Part shown: piece after piece, positions 29,152 to 37,006 of the stretch
Layout of the letters: every line of letters begins with the position of its first letter
Position numbering within the stretch: the stretch's first letter is position 1
From: Burkholderia cepacia
Lineage (GTDB): Bacteria > Pseudomonadota > Gammaproteobacteria > Burkholderiales > Burkholderiaceae
DNA length: 64,000 nt
NCBI RefSeq assembly: GCF_001039005.1
Contig: NZ_LDWR01000041.1
Span: 1-64,000 of the forward strand
Direction of reading: 5' to 3'
The notes under the pieces: generated by a model
What the model saw: only the letters and a program-made list of their open reading frames with translations
Database searches by the model: none
What the model was told of the DNA's origin: nothing
Made by a program: the position numbers and the translations under genes

Positions 29152-31296
29152 ATGCATCGCCTTGCGAAGTCGCTGTGTCTCGGGTTCGTCTGTGCCGCCC
29201 TGCTCGCGGCCTGCAACGACGACGACGTCCAATCGAGCGGCACGCCGTCGAACAACGCAGCGCTGTCGTTCCGCATGGACACCGGAGGCCAGATCAACGC
29301 GTTCTACCGGCAGGACAAGGTGGCCGCGCATCTGCTGGCGCGCTCGTCGACGAAACCGCGCCTGCTCGTGGTCTTCCCCGCCGGCAACAGCGGCACGGGG
29401 CTGTGGTTCGACGACACCGTGCAGCCGGTGAACTGGAGCCTCGACACGCCGCCGTCCGCGCTGTCGGCGCCCGACACGCACGGCCGCCCGCTGTACGGCA
29501 TCGGCGCCGACGTGTCGGTGGACACCAGCACGCTGACGGTCCGCCAGGGCGTGCTCAGCAACGTGCGCTTCCTGCGCGACTTCAACGGCGGCGCAACGAT
29601 TCCGCAGCAGATCGTCACGGCGCCGACGATCCAGGGCAACGCCGCGCAATGGCAACGCGACCGGATCGACGGCGCGCCCGGTTATGCGCTGCGCATCACG
29701 CTGCGCGACGGCGGCAGCATCGCGCCGGCAGCGGGCGGCAAGCTCGTGCTGAGCGCACCGACGGGCTCGCGCACGCTGCGGCTGCATGTCGATGCGCTGT
29801 CGGGCGAGACGCCGTTGTCGCCGATCACGCGCGCCGACCTGCTCGCACCGTCCGTGAACCCCGATCCGGTGAGCCAGAACGTGCTCGAATTCCTGAGCTT
29901 CAACGACAAGCTGCTGGCCGGCTCGTGGCAATACGACACGTACTTCGGCCGCGACACGCTGATCTCGGTCCGCATGCTGATGCCCGTGCTCGCACCCGCG
30001 GCGATCGAGGCCGGCTTGTCGTCGGTGCTGAGCCGCCTGTCGGTCGACGGCAAGGTCGCGCACGAGGAAGGCATCGGCGAATTCGCGCTGGTCGACAACC
30101 AGAAGAACGGGCGGCCGAACGATCCGACGCCGACCTACGACTACAAGATGATCGACAGCGACTACCTGCTCGCGCCGATCGCGGCCGCGTGGCTGATCGA
30201 CGATACGCGCGGCCAGGCGCGCGCGGCCGCTTATCTGGCGCAGCGCGGCAGCGACGGCCAGACCAACGGCGCCCGCCTGGTCGTCAACCTGCTGCACGTC
30301 GCGACGACCGCGCAGCCGTTCGCGCAGCAACCGTCGGTCGCGAACCTGATCCACCTGCGGCCCGGCGAGATCGTCGGCAACTGGCGCGACAGCACCGACG
30401 GGCTCGGCGGCGGCGTGTACCCGTACGACGTAAACGCGGTGCTCGTGCCGGCCGCGCTGCGCGCGGCAAGCGCGTTCCTCACGCGCGGCCTGCTCGATCC
30501 CTACCTCGATGCCGGGCAGCGTGCGACGCTCGCCAACACGGCGAACCAGGCCGCCACGTGGGAAACGCAGGCGCCGCCGCTGTTCCAGGTCAGCGTGCCG
30601 GCCGCGCAGGCGGCCACCGACGTGTCGGCCTATGCGCCGTCCGCCGGCGTGCCGGCCGGCACCGCACCCGGGGCACCGCTGTCGTTCTACGCGCTGTCGC
30701 TCGATCAGCAGGGCAATCCGGTTCCGGTGATGAATTCCGACGGCGGCTTCGCGCTGCTGTTCGGCACGCCGCCGGACGACCAGCTCCAGCGGATCGTCAC
30801 CGACGTCACGCGACCGTTCCCGGCCGGGCTCGTGACCGACGCGGGGATGCTGATCGCGAACCCGGCGTATGCGAACCCGTCGCTGTGGGCGAAGTTCACG
30901 AGCTCCGCGTATCACGGCACGGTGATTTGGTCGTGGCAGCAGGCGATGTGGGTGGCCGGGCTCGATCGCCAGCTCGCGCGCCAGGACCTGTCGGCCACGA
31001 CCCGCGCGTTGCTCGCGCAGGCACGGCAAACGATCTGGCAGGTGATCTCGAACGGACGCGACATGCGCACGTCGGAGATGTGGACGTGGTCCTATGTGAA
31101 CGGGCAGTACCAGACCGATGCGTTCGGCACGCGCAGCGCGGACGCCACCGAAGCCAACGCGGCGCAGCTCTGGAGTACGACGTATCTCGCGATCCGCGAT
31201 CCGCAGCAGCGCGCGGGCAAGTACTGGTGGCAGGCGTCGCAGCGCATGCAGGATGTGCGGCCGAAAAACGCGGCGGCGGCCGTCGCGTCGCGATAG
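29152..31296 (+). CDS. Lipoprotein with six-hairpin glycosidase-like appearance
   Basis: The 714-residue product has a lipoprotein signal (MHRLAKSLCLGFVCAALLAAC, lipobox LAAC with C21). A beta-rich domain (about 40-235) is followed by an alpha/alpha-barrel-like domain with SWQYDTYFGRDTLISVRMLM (about 262-281), HEEGIGEFALVDNQKN, DYKMIDSDYLLAPI, GGGVYPYDVNAVL and a C-terminal SEMWTWSYVNG. The DTYFGRD motif and the acidic HEEG/DSDY residues are typical of GH15/GH63 or debranching-type enzymes. A role in cell-surface or periplasmic glycan metabolism is inferred; the substrate is unknown. Confidence 0.7.
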   Translation: MHRLAKSLCLGFVCAALLAACNDDDVQSSGTPSNNAALSFRMDTGGQINAFYRQDKVAAHLLARSSTKPRLLVVFPAGNSGTGLWFDDTVQPVNWSLDTPPSALSAPDTHGRPLYGIGADVSVDTSTLTVRQGVLSNVRFLRDFNGGATIPQQIVTAPTIQGNAAQWQRDRIDGAPGYALRITLRDGGSIAPAAGGKLVLSAPTGSRTLRLHVDALSGETPLSPITRADLLAPSVNPDPVSQNVLEFLSFNDKLLAGSWQYDTYFGRDTLISVRMLMPVLAPAAIEAGLSSVLSRLSVDGKVAHEEGIGEFALVDNQKNGRPNDPTPTYDYKMIDSDYLLAPIAAAWLIDDTRGQARAAAYLAQRGSDGQTNGARLVVNLLHVATTAQPFAQQPSVANLIHLRPGEIVGNWRDSTDGLGGGVYPYDVNAVLVPAALRAASAFLTRGLLDPYLDAGQRATLANTANQAATWETQAPPLFQVSVPAAQAATDVSAYAPSAGVPAGTAPGAPLSFYALSLDQQGNPVPVMNSDGGFALLFGTPPDDQLQRIVTDVTRPFPAGLVTDAGMLIANPAYANPSLWAKFTSSAYHGTVIWSWQQAMWVAGLDRQLARQDLSATTRALLAQARQTIWQVISNGRDMRTSEMWTWSYVNGQYQTDAFGTRSADATEANAAQLWSTTYLAIRDPQQRAGKYWWQASQRMQDVRPKNAAAAVASR

Positions 31297-31317
31297 CGCA
31301 TCGCGCGCGGAAAACGC

Positions 31318-31347
31318 AAAAGCCCCGGGCCGCCTCGGCCCTGGGCT
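31318..31347. terminator. Bidirectional terminator between convergent genes
   Basis: AGCCCCGGGCC, a 5-nt loop and GGCCCTGGGCT form an 11-bp stem with one mismatch. On the minus strand it is followed by TTTTGCG. It separates the lipoprotein gene and the oxidoreductase gene. Confidence 0.7.
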
Positions 31348-31366
31348 TGGGTGCGTACGACACCGC

Positions 31367-32380
31367 TCAACGCATCCGCACGACCACCTTGCCGAACGCG
31401 CCGCGTTCGAGATGGTCGAGCGCGGCCGGTAGCGCGTCGAACCCATACTCGCGCTCGACCACCGGCTTCAGCTTCAGCCAGTCCACCGCGCGCACGAGAT
31501 CCTCGAGCGCGCGCCGGTGTGCGACGCCGATCCCCTGCACGGTCGCACGCCCCGTCAGCAACGGATACACGGACGTCGTCAGCGCGTCGCCGCCCAGATT
31601 GCCGATCACCGACACGCGGCCGCCCTGCACGAGCGACGACAGCGAACGCCCGAAATTGTCCGCGCCCGCGAGTTCCAGCACGTGATCGGCGCCACGCCCG
31701 CCGGTCAGCGCGCGCACTTCGGCGGCCCAGTCCGGCGTGCGCGTGCGGTTGATCCCGTCGTGCGCGCCGAGCCGCTTCGCGCGTTCGAGCTTCTCGTCGC
31801 TGCCCGACACGACGATCACGCGCGCACCCTGCGCATGGGCGATCTGCACGGCGAACAATGCCACGCCGCCCGTACCGATCACGACCACCGTATCGCCCGG
31901 CCGTGTCGTCGATGCGTCGGCCAATGCATACCACGCGGTCAACCCTGCGCAGGTGAGCGTGCTGGCCTGCGCGGCGTCGAGCGTGCGCGGCGCGGCCACC
32001 AGCGAATCGGCGCCGAGCACCACGTACTCGGACAGCATCCCCGGCCCCGGCACGCCGAGCGGCACGCTGCCGCGCGGCTGGAGGCCGTCCTGCCAGCCGG
32101 TGAAGAACGTGCTGATCACCGCGTCGCCCGGCGCGAAGTCCGTCACGTCGGCCCCCGTCGCGACAACCTCGCCGCGCATGTCCGAACCGGGCACCAGCGG
32201 GAACGGCACGGCCATCCCCATCCCGTCGCGCAACACCAGCAGGTCGCGATAGTTCAGCGCGACGGCCTCCACGCGCACCAGCACGTCGCGCGGGCCCGGC
32301 GTCGGAACCGGTACGGCCGCGAGTTGCAGGTGTTGACGGCCAAAAGCCGGCGATTGCCAGCGATGCATGAGTGACGACAT
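31367..32380 (-). CDS. Zinc-independent MDR oxidoreductase (alcohol dehydrogenase/quinone reductase family)
   Basis: The 337-residue protein has the MDR N-terminus (GPRDVLVRVEAVALNYRDLL), FPLVPGSDMRGEVVATGADV, and the NAD(P) site VVVIGTGGVALFAVQIAHAQ (about 165-184). The structural-zinc cysteine cluster of classical alcohol dehydrogenases is absent and GSD replaces the usual GHE, so it is likely a zinc-independent quinone-reductase-type enzyme. It is divergent from the LysR gene (92 bp apart), the classic regulator-target layout. The substrate is unknown. Confidence 0.78.
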   Translation of the reverse strand: MSSLMHRWQSPAFGRQHLQLAAVPVPTPGPRDVLVRVEAVALNYRDLLVLRDGMGMAVPFPLVPGSDMRGEVVATGADVTDFAPGDAVISTFFTGWQDGLQPRGSVPLGVPGPGMLSEYVVLGADSLVAAPRTLDAAQASTLTCAGLTAWYALADASTTRPGDTVVVIGTGGVALFAVQIAHAQGARVIVVSGSDEKLERAKRLGAHDGINRTRTPDWAAEVRALTGGRGADHVLELAGADNFGRSLSSLVQGGRVSVIGNLGGDALTTSVYPLLTGRATVQGIGVAHRRALEDLVRAVDWLKLKPVVEREYGFDALPAALDHLERGAFGKVVVRMR

Positions 32381-32472
32381 GGCGACTCCGATAACGAAAA
32401 CAGAGGAGTTGGCAGGATAATGATTCCCACAACCGCCATGTGGCGCTAATTTATCGACCTATAGTAGACAGG

Positions 32473-33390
32473 ATGGAACCAATCTCGCACGACAGGCTGG
32501 CCGGTATCAGCGCGTTCGTCGCGGCCGTCGACGCCGGCAGCTTCGCGCAGGCGGCCGCCCGGCTCGGACAGACACGCTCGGCGGTCGGCAAGGCGATCGG
32601 CCGGCTCGAAGCGCGGCTCGGGACGCGGCTGTTCGTGCGAACCACCCGCAGTCTCGCGCTGACCGACGACGGCCACGCGTTCTACGAGCAATGCGCGCGG
32701 GCGCTGGAGGCGCTCGATGCCGCGCAGCACATGCTCGAAGCCGGCCGCGGCGAGGCAACCGGGCGGATTCGCGTGAGCGCGCCCGTCGTGTTCGGCCGCC
32801 ACCACGTGACGCCGCTGCTGTTCGATCTGGCGGAGCAGCATCCGCAACTGCAGGTCGAAGGGCATTTCACCGATCGCGTGGTCGATTTTGCGGATGAAGG
32901 CGTCGATCTCGCCATTCGCAGCGGCGCGCTGCCCGACAGCGATACGCTGATCGCCCGCCCGCTCGGCGTGCAATCGATGGCGGTCTGTGCGTCGCCCGCG
33001 TACCTGAGCACGCGGGGCACGCCGCGCGATACGGACGAACTCGCCGCTCATCGCTGCATCGTCTACCTGCGCGGCGGCCGCGCGAATCCGTGGACGCTGG
33101 TAGGGCCGGACGGCCGCATCGTGCAGCCCGCGCTGCACTACCGGCTCGGCTTCGACGATATCGACAGCCTGATCGCGGCCGCCATGCGCGGCGCGGGGCT
33201 CGTTCACCTGCCCGAATGGCTCGTGCGCGATGCGTTGCGCACGGGGGCGCTGGTGCGCGTGCTGGAACACGTGTCGTCGGCCGGCACGCCGATGCATGTG
33301 GTGTGGCCCGCGACGCGGTTCCTGCCGCACAAGCTGAGAGTGGCGATCGATGCGGTGCTTGCGGCGATTCCGCCGCTGCTCGCCTCGTAG
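32473..33390 (+). CDS. LysR-family transcriptional regulator
   Basis: From ATG 32473 the product (305 residues) starts MEPISHDRLAGISAFVAAVD. It has the LysR winged helix (FAQAAARLGQTRSAVGKAIG, about 25-44) and an effector domain with GRIRVSAPVVFGRHHVTPLL. The ATG at 32440 in the same frame is upstream of the probable promoter and was rejected. It is divergent from the MDR oxidoreductase, which it most likely controls. Confidence 0.85.
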   Translation: MEPISHDRLAGISAFVAAVDAGSFAQAAARLGQTRSAVGKAIGRLEARLGTRLFVRTTRSLALTDDGHAFYEQCARALEALDAAQHMLEAGRGEATGRIRVSAPVVFGRHHVTPLLFDLAEQHPQLQVEGHFTDRVVDFADEGVDLAIRSGALPDSDTLIARPLGVQSMAVCASPAYLSTRGTPRDTDELAAHRCIVYLRGGRANPWTLVGPDGRIVQPALHYRLGFDDIDSLIAAAMRGAGLVHLPEWLVRDALRTGALVRVLEHVSSAGTPMHVVWPATRFLPHKLRVAIDAVLAAIPPLLAS

Positions 33391-33447
33391 GCAGCCGATT
33401 TCGACGGGCCGTGCACGGCCCGTCCCGACCGCTCATGCGTCACCGCG

Positions 33448-34848
33448 TTACCGCGACACGACCCGGTTCCGCCCTTCCCGCTTCGCCTGGTACAGCCGTT
33501 CGTCGACCACGCGCAGCAACGAGTCGACCGTGCTGCCGTCGACCCCGTATTGCGCGACGCCGACGCTGACCGTCACCTGCACGCGTTTGAAATCGAGCCC
33601 GAACGGCGAACTCGCGATCGACGAGCGCACGCGCTCGGCCGTCATGCGCGCACCTTCGAGCGGCATCTCCGGCAGCAGCGCCATGAACTCCTCGCCACCG
33701 ACCCGCGCGAGCCCGCCCGCCGGCCGGATCGCCTCGAGGCACTGGCGTACGACGCCGCGCAGCACCTCGTCGCCGATCTGGTGCCCGTACGCATCGTTGA
33801 TGTTCTTGAAATTGTCGAGATCGAGCGCGAGCAGGCAAAACGGCGTGCCGTCGCGCTCGGCGCGCACCATCTCGCGTTCGACCTGCGCGATGAACTGCCG
33901 GCGGTTCGATGCGCCCGTCATCGGATCGGTCGCGGCCATGTACTCGAGCTTCTGGTTCGTGCGCCGCAGTTCCTGCAGCGCGCTCTCGGTACGCGCCATC
34001 GATTCCGACAGCCGGCTCATCAGGTCTTCCTGGCTGTAGATCGCCGAGAACGAGCGGGTCGTCTGCAACGCCTGCACGACGCCGTAGCTGAGCAGGAAGA
34101 ACCCGCCCGCGAAAATCGCATGCGCGAGCCACCACATGTGATTCCACGGTTTGCCGAGAATGAACGCGAGCGACGACAGCGCGAACGCCATGATCGACAC
34201 GCCGTAGATCACCATCAGCGGCGAGCGGATCCGCCGCGCGAGCAGCACACCGACGTTCAGCAGCGAGAACACGAGCGCGCCCCCTTCCATCGACAGGCGC
34301 GTGCCCAGCGCGCCCGCGACCGGCGAATACGCGATGTACGCGACGGCCACGTTGACGATCACGAAGAACACGATCCACGGCAGCCACGTCCGCGCGCTGG
34401 TGCGCTTGTCGAAGCGATCGGGCGGACGCGAATACGACATCAGGCCCGTGAGCAGCAGGATCGACATCACGAGCCGCGACGCGGGCCCGTACAGCAGGAA
34501 CAGCCAGATATTGTGATGCGCCATCCCGGTGAAGGCACCGTGCAGCGCATAGATCATCGCGAAGCCGAGAAAGCCGAGCGTAAGCCAGCGCAGCAGCGGC
34601 TCGCCGGACGACCGGTAGCACACCCACGTCACGTAGGTGACGAAACCGCCCTCGAGGGTCGCGGCCGCAATCGCGATTTCATGGAAAATGTGGCTCTCGA
34701 ACACGACGTGCGGGTCGCTGAAGAACCACAGATAGGCGATCAGATACGCAGGCAGCAACGCGAATCCGACCAGCAGGCATTTCGCGTAGAGCCTCGCGGC
34801 CGCGCTGACGACGCGCGGCGGTTCCCCGGCTGCATAGGTCGTACTCAT
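33448..34848 (-). CDS. Membrane-bound GGDEF diguanylate cyclase
   Basis: From ATG 34848 the product (466 residues) starts MSTTYAAGEPPRVVSAAARL and has about seven transmembrane helices in residues 20-280, a short coiled region (ESALQELRRTNQKLEY), and a GGDEF domain (about 300-460) with DPMTGASNRRQFIAQVERE and the active site RVGGEEF. The RxxD product-inhibition site would end five residues before GGEEF; the sequence there (IRPAGGLA) has no Asp, so feedback inhibition is unlikely. It should make cyclic di-GMP in response to a signal sensed at the membrane. Confidence 0.85.
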   Translation of the reverse strand: MSTTYAAGEPPRVVSAAARLYAKCLLVGFALLPAYLIAYLWFFSDPHVVFESHIFHEIAIAAATLEGGFVTYVTWVCYRSSGEPLLRWLTLGFLGFAMIYALHGAFTGMAHHNIWLFLLYGPASRLVMSILLLTGLMSYSRPPDRFDKRTSARTWLPWIVFFVIVNVAVAYIAYSPVAGALGTRLSMEGGALVFSLLNVGVLLARRIRSPLMVIYGVSIMAFALSSLAFILGKPWNHMWWLAHAIFAGGFFLLSYGVVQALQTTRSFSAIYSQEDLMSRLSESMARTESALQELRRTNQKLEYMAATDPMTGASNRRQFIAQVEREMVRAERDGTPFCLLALDLDNFKNINDAYGHQIGDEVLRGVVRQCLEAIRPAGGLARVGGEEFMALLPEMPLEGARMTAERVRSSIASSPFGLDFKRVQVTVSVGVAQYGVDGSTVDSLLRVVDERLYQAKREGRNRVVSR

Positions 34849-34948
34849 TCGGTCCCCGGTCGGTCTGCTGCGTTGGTTCGAACCTTCGCGGCACGGATCG
34901 CGCAATGCACGATCCGGCCCATCGTGCCGAAAGGCAAATGTCAGAGCA

Positions 34949-34976
34949 AGTATAGGTGGGGCAATTTGTTTGACAA
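34949..34976 (-). promoter_or_regulatory. Candidate sigma70 promoter of the GGDEF gene
   Basis: On the minus strand TTGTCA (34971-34976), 16 bp, TATACT (34949-34954), about 100 bp upstream of the start codon. Confidence 0.55.
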
Positions 34977-35109
34977 GTAAGGGGAAACGGCATTGCCGGG
35001 CGCATGCCTTTTGCTTCCCGGTCGTTCCGAATGGCAGCCTTGCCGCGCCGATTCGCGTCGCGGCCGCCTGCTTCGCCGAAACGAAGCCGCGGCCGCCACC
35101 GGTCAAAAA

Positions 35110-36288
35110 TCAGAGGATTTCGAACAGGCCGGCCGCACCCTGCCCGCCGCCGATGCACATCGTGACGACCACGTACTTCACGCCGCGCCGCTTGCCTTCG
35201 ATCAGCGCATGGCCCGTCAGGCGCGCGCCCGACACGCCGTACGGATGGCCGACCGCGATCGCGCCGCCGTTCACGTTCAGGCGATCCTCAGGAATCCCGA
35301 GCGTATCGCGGCAGTACAGCACCTGCACCGCAAACGCCTCGTTCAGTTCCCACAAGCCGATGTCGTCGACCTTCAGCCCCGCCTGCTTCAGCAGCTTGGG
35401 CACCGCGAACACGGGGCCAATGCCCATCTCGTCCGGCTCGCAGCCGGCCACCGCGAAGCCGCGGAACACGCCCAGCGGCTGCAGCCCTTCGCGCTGCGCG
35501 ACCTCGGCGTTCATCACGACGCAGGCCGACGCGCCGTCCGAGAACTGGCTCGCATTGCCGGCGGTGATCACGCCGCCCGGCACGGCCGAACGGATCTTCG
35601 ACACGCCTTCGAGCGTCGTGTCCGGGCGGATGCCTTCGTCGGCCGAGACCGTCACTTCCTTCGTGAACAGGCGGCCCGTCGCCTTGTCGGCGATACCCGC
35701 GAGCACGGTGATCGGCACGATCTCGTCGCGAAAGAGACCGGCTTCCTGGGCGGCCGCGGCCCGCAACTGCGACTGCACGCCGTACTCGTCCTGCCGTTCC
35801 TTCGCGATCCCGTAGCGCTTCGCGACGTTCTCGGCCGTCTGCAGCATGTTCCAGTAGATCTCGGGCTTGTGCTCGACGAGCCAGCCTTCCTGGATCATGT
35901 GCCGGTTCATCTCGTTCTGCACGCACGAGATCGATTCGACGCCGCCCGCGACATACACGTCGCCTTCGCCCGCGATGATCCGCTGCGCGGCGAGCGCGAT
36001 GGTCTGCAGCCCCGACGAGCAGAAACGGTTCACCGTCATCCCCGGCACGGTGACGGGCAGCCCCGCGCGCAGCGCGATCTGCCGCGCGATGTTGGCGCCG
36101 GTCGCGCCTTCGGGGTTCGCGCAGCCCATGATCACGTCCTCGACGCGCGCGGGATCGAGCTTCGCGCGTTCGAGCGCGGCCGCGACCACGTGGCCGCCGA
36201 GCGTCGCGCCGTGCGTCATGTTGAATGCGCCGCGCCAGGATTTCGCCAGCGGCGTGCGTGCGGTCGATACGATTACGGCTTCGGTCAT
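35110..36288 (-). CDS. Acetyl-CoA C-acyltransferase (thiolase)
   Basis: From ATG 36288 (AGGAG site) the product is 392 residues. It has the catalytic cysteine in NRFCSSGLQ (C90), the His of GGAIAVGHPYG (H348) and the second Cys of CIGGGQG (C378), all in the order expected for thiolase. It cleaves 3-ketoacyl-CoA in beta-oxidation or makes acetoacetyl-CoA. It is followed downstream of the nicotinamidase and the FadB-like gene in one minus-strand operon and probably acts with the latter on fatty-acid or dicarboxylic acyl-CoA chains. Confidence 0.9.
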   Translation of the reverse strand: MTEAVIVSTARTPLAKSWRGAFNMTHGATLGGHVVAAALERAKLDPARVEDVIMGCANPEGATGANIARQIALRAGLPVTVPGMTVNRFCSSGLQTIALAAQRIIAGEGDVYVAGGVESISCVQNEMNRHMIQEGWLVEHKPEIYWNMLQTAENVAKRYGIAKERQDEYGVQSQLRAAAAQEAGLFRDEIVPITVLAGIADKATGRLFTKEVTVSADEGIRPDTTLEGVSKIRSAVPGGVITAGNASQFSDGASACVVMNAEVAQREGLQPLGVFRGFAVAGCEPDEMGIGPVFAVPKLLKQAGLKVDDIGLWELNEAFAVQVLYCRDTLGIPEDRLNVNGGAIAVGHPYGVSGARLTGHALIEGKRRGVKYVVVTMCIGGGQGAAGLFEIL

Positions 36289-36338
36289 GCGAGTCTCCTT
36301 CGGTCCTGCTTCATGTCCTGAATCGGATGGGGAATGCG

Positions 36339-36971
36339 CTACGCCGCCGGGCGCGCGCCCGCGGACGTCGCATGCGCGACGCCCGCTGCCTGCATCTGCT
36401 GCCATGCGTGCGCGAGCGACCCGTTCAGGTCGATGGCGCGGCACGCATCGTTGATCACCGCGGCTTCGAAACCGGCCGCGCGCGCATCGAGCGCCGACCA
36501 CGCGACGCAATAGTCGGTCGCGAGCCCGCAGCACCACACGCGCTTCGCACCGAGTTCGCGCAGATAGCCCGCGAGCCCCGTGCGTGTCGTGCGGTCGGCC
36601 TCGACGAATGCGGAATAACTGTCGACCTGCGCGTCGCCGCCCTTGCGGATCACGAGCCGCGCCTGCGGGATGTCGAGGTCACGATGCAGCGCCGCGCCGT
36701 CGGTGTCCCGCACGCAGTGCACGGGCCACAGCACCTGCTCGCCGTACGGCAGCGCGAGCGTGGAGAACGGTTCGCGGCCCGGATGGTTCGCCGCGAACGA
36801 CACGTGGTCGCGCGGGTGCCAGTCCTGCGTCAGCACGACCTGGTCGAAGCGTCGCGCGAGCGCGTTGATCACCGGCACGACCGCGTCGCCGTCCGGCACC
36901 GCGAGCGCGCCGCCCGGCATGAAGTCGTATTGCACGTCGATCACGAGCAACACGTCGTCGGTGCGTTTCAT
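36339..36971 (-). CDS. pncA: Nicotinamidase/isochorismatase-family hydrolase
   Basis: From ATG 36971 the product is 210 residues with catalytic D12 (VIDVQYDF), K110 (VIRKG) and C155 (ATDYCVAWS), and the metal ligands D50, H52 (QDWHPRDH) and H85 (WPVHCV). It hydrolyses nicotinamide to nicotinate in NAD salvage. Its place between thiolase and the FadB-like gene is curious but may reflect only proximity. The longer open frame upstream is a high-GC shadow of the neighbouring gene. Confidence 0.85.
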   Translation of the reverse strand: MKRTDDVLLVIDVQYDFMPGGALAVPDGDAVVPVINALARRFDQVVLTQDWHPRDHVSFAANHPGREPFSTLALPYGEQVLWPVHCVRDTDGAALHRDLDIPQARLVIRKGGDAQVDSYSAFVEADRTTRTGLAGYLRELGAKRVWCCGLATDYCVAWSALDARAAGFEAAVINDACRAIDLNGSLAHAWQQMQAAGVAHATSAGARPAA

Positions 36972-37006
36972 TGCGTTTCTCCTTGCAGCGCCGCCATGCG
37001 GCGTCG

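Noticed and set aside
29056..31446. A 796-codon minus-strand frame across the lipoprotein gene
   Set aside because: It is the antisense shadow of the lipoprotein gene, with no plausible start or motif.
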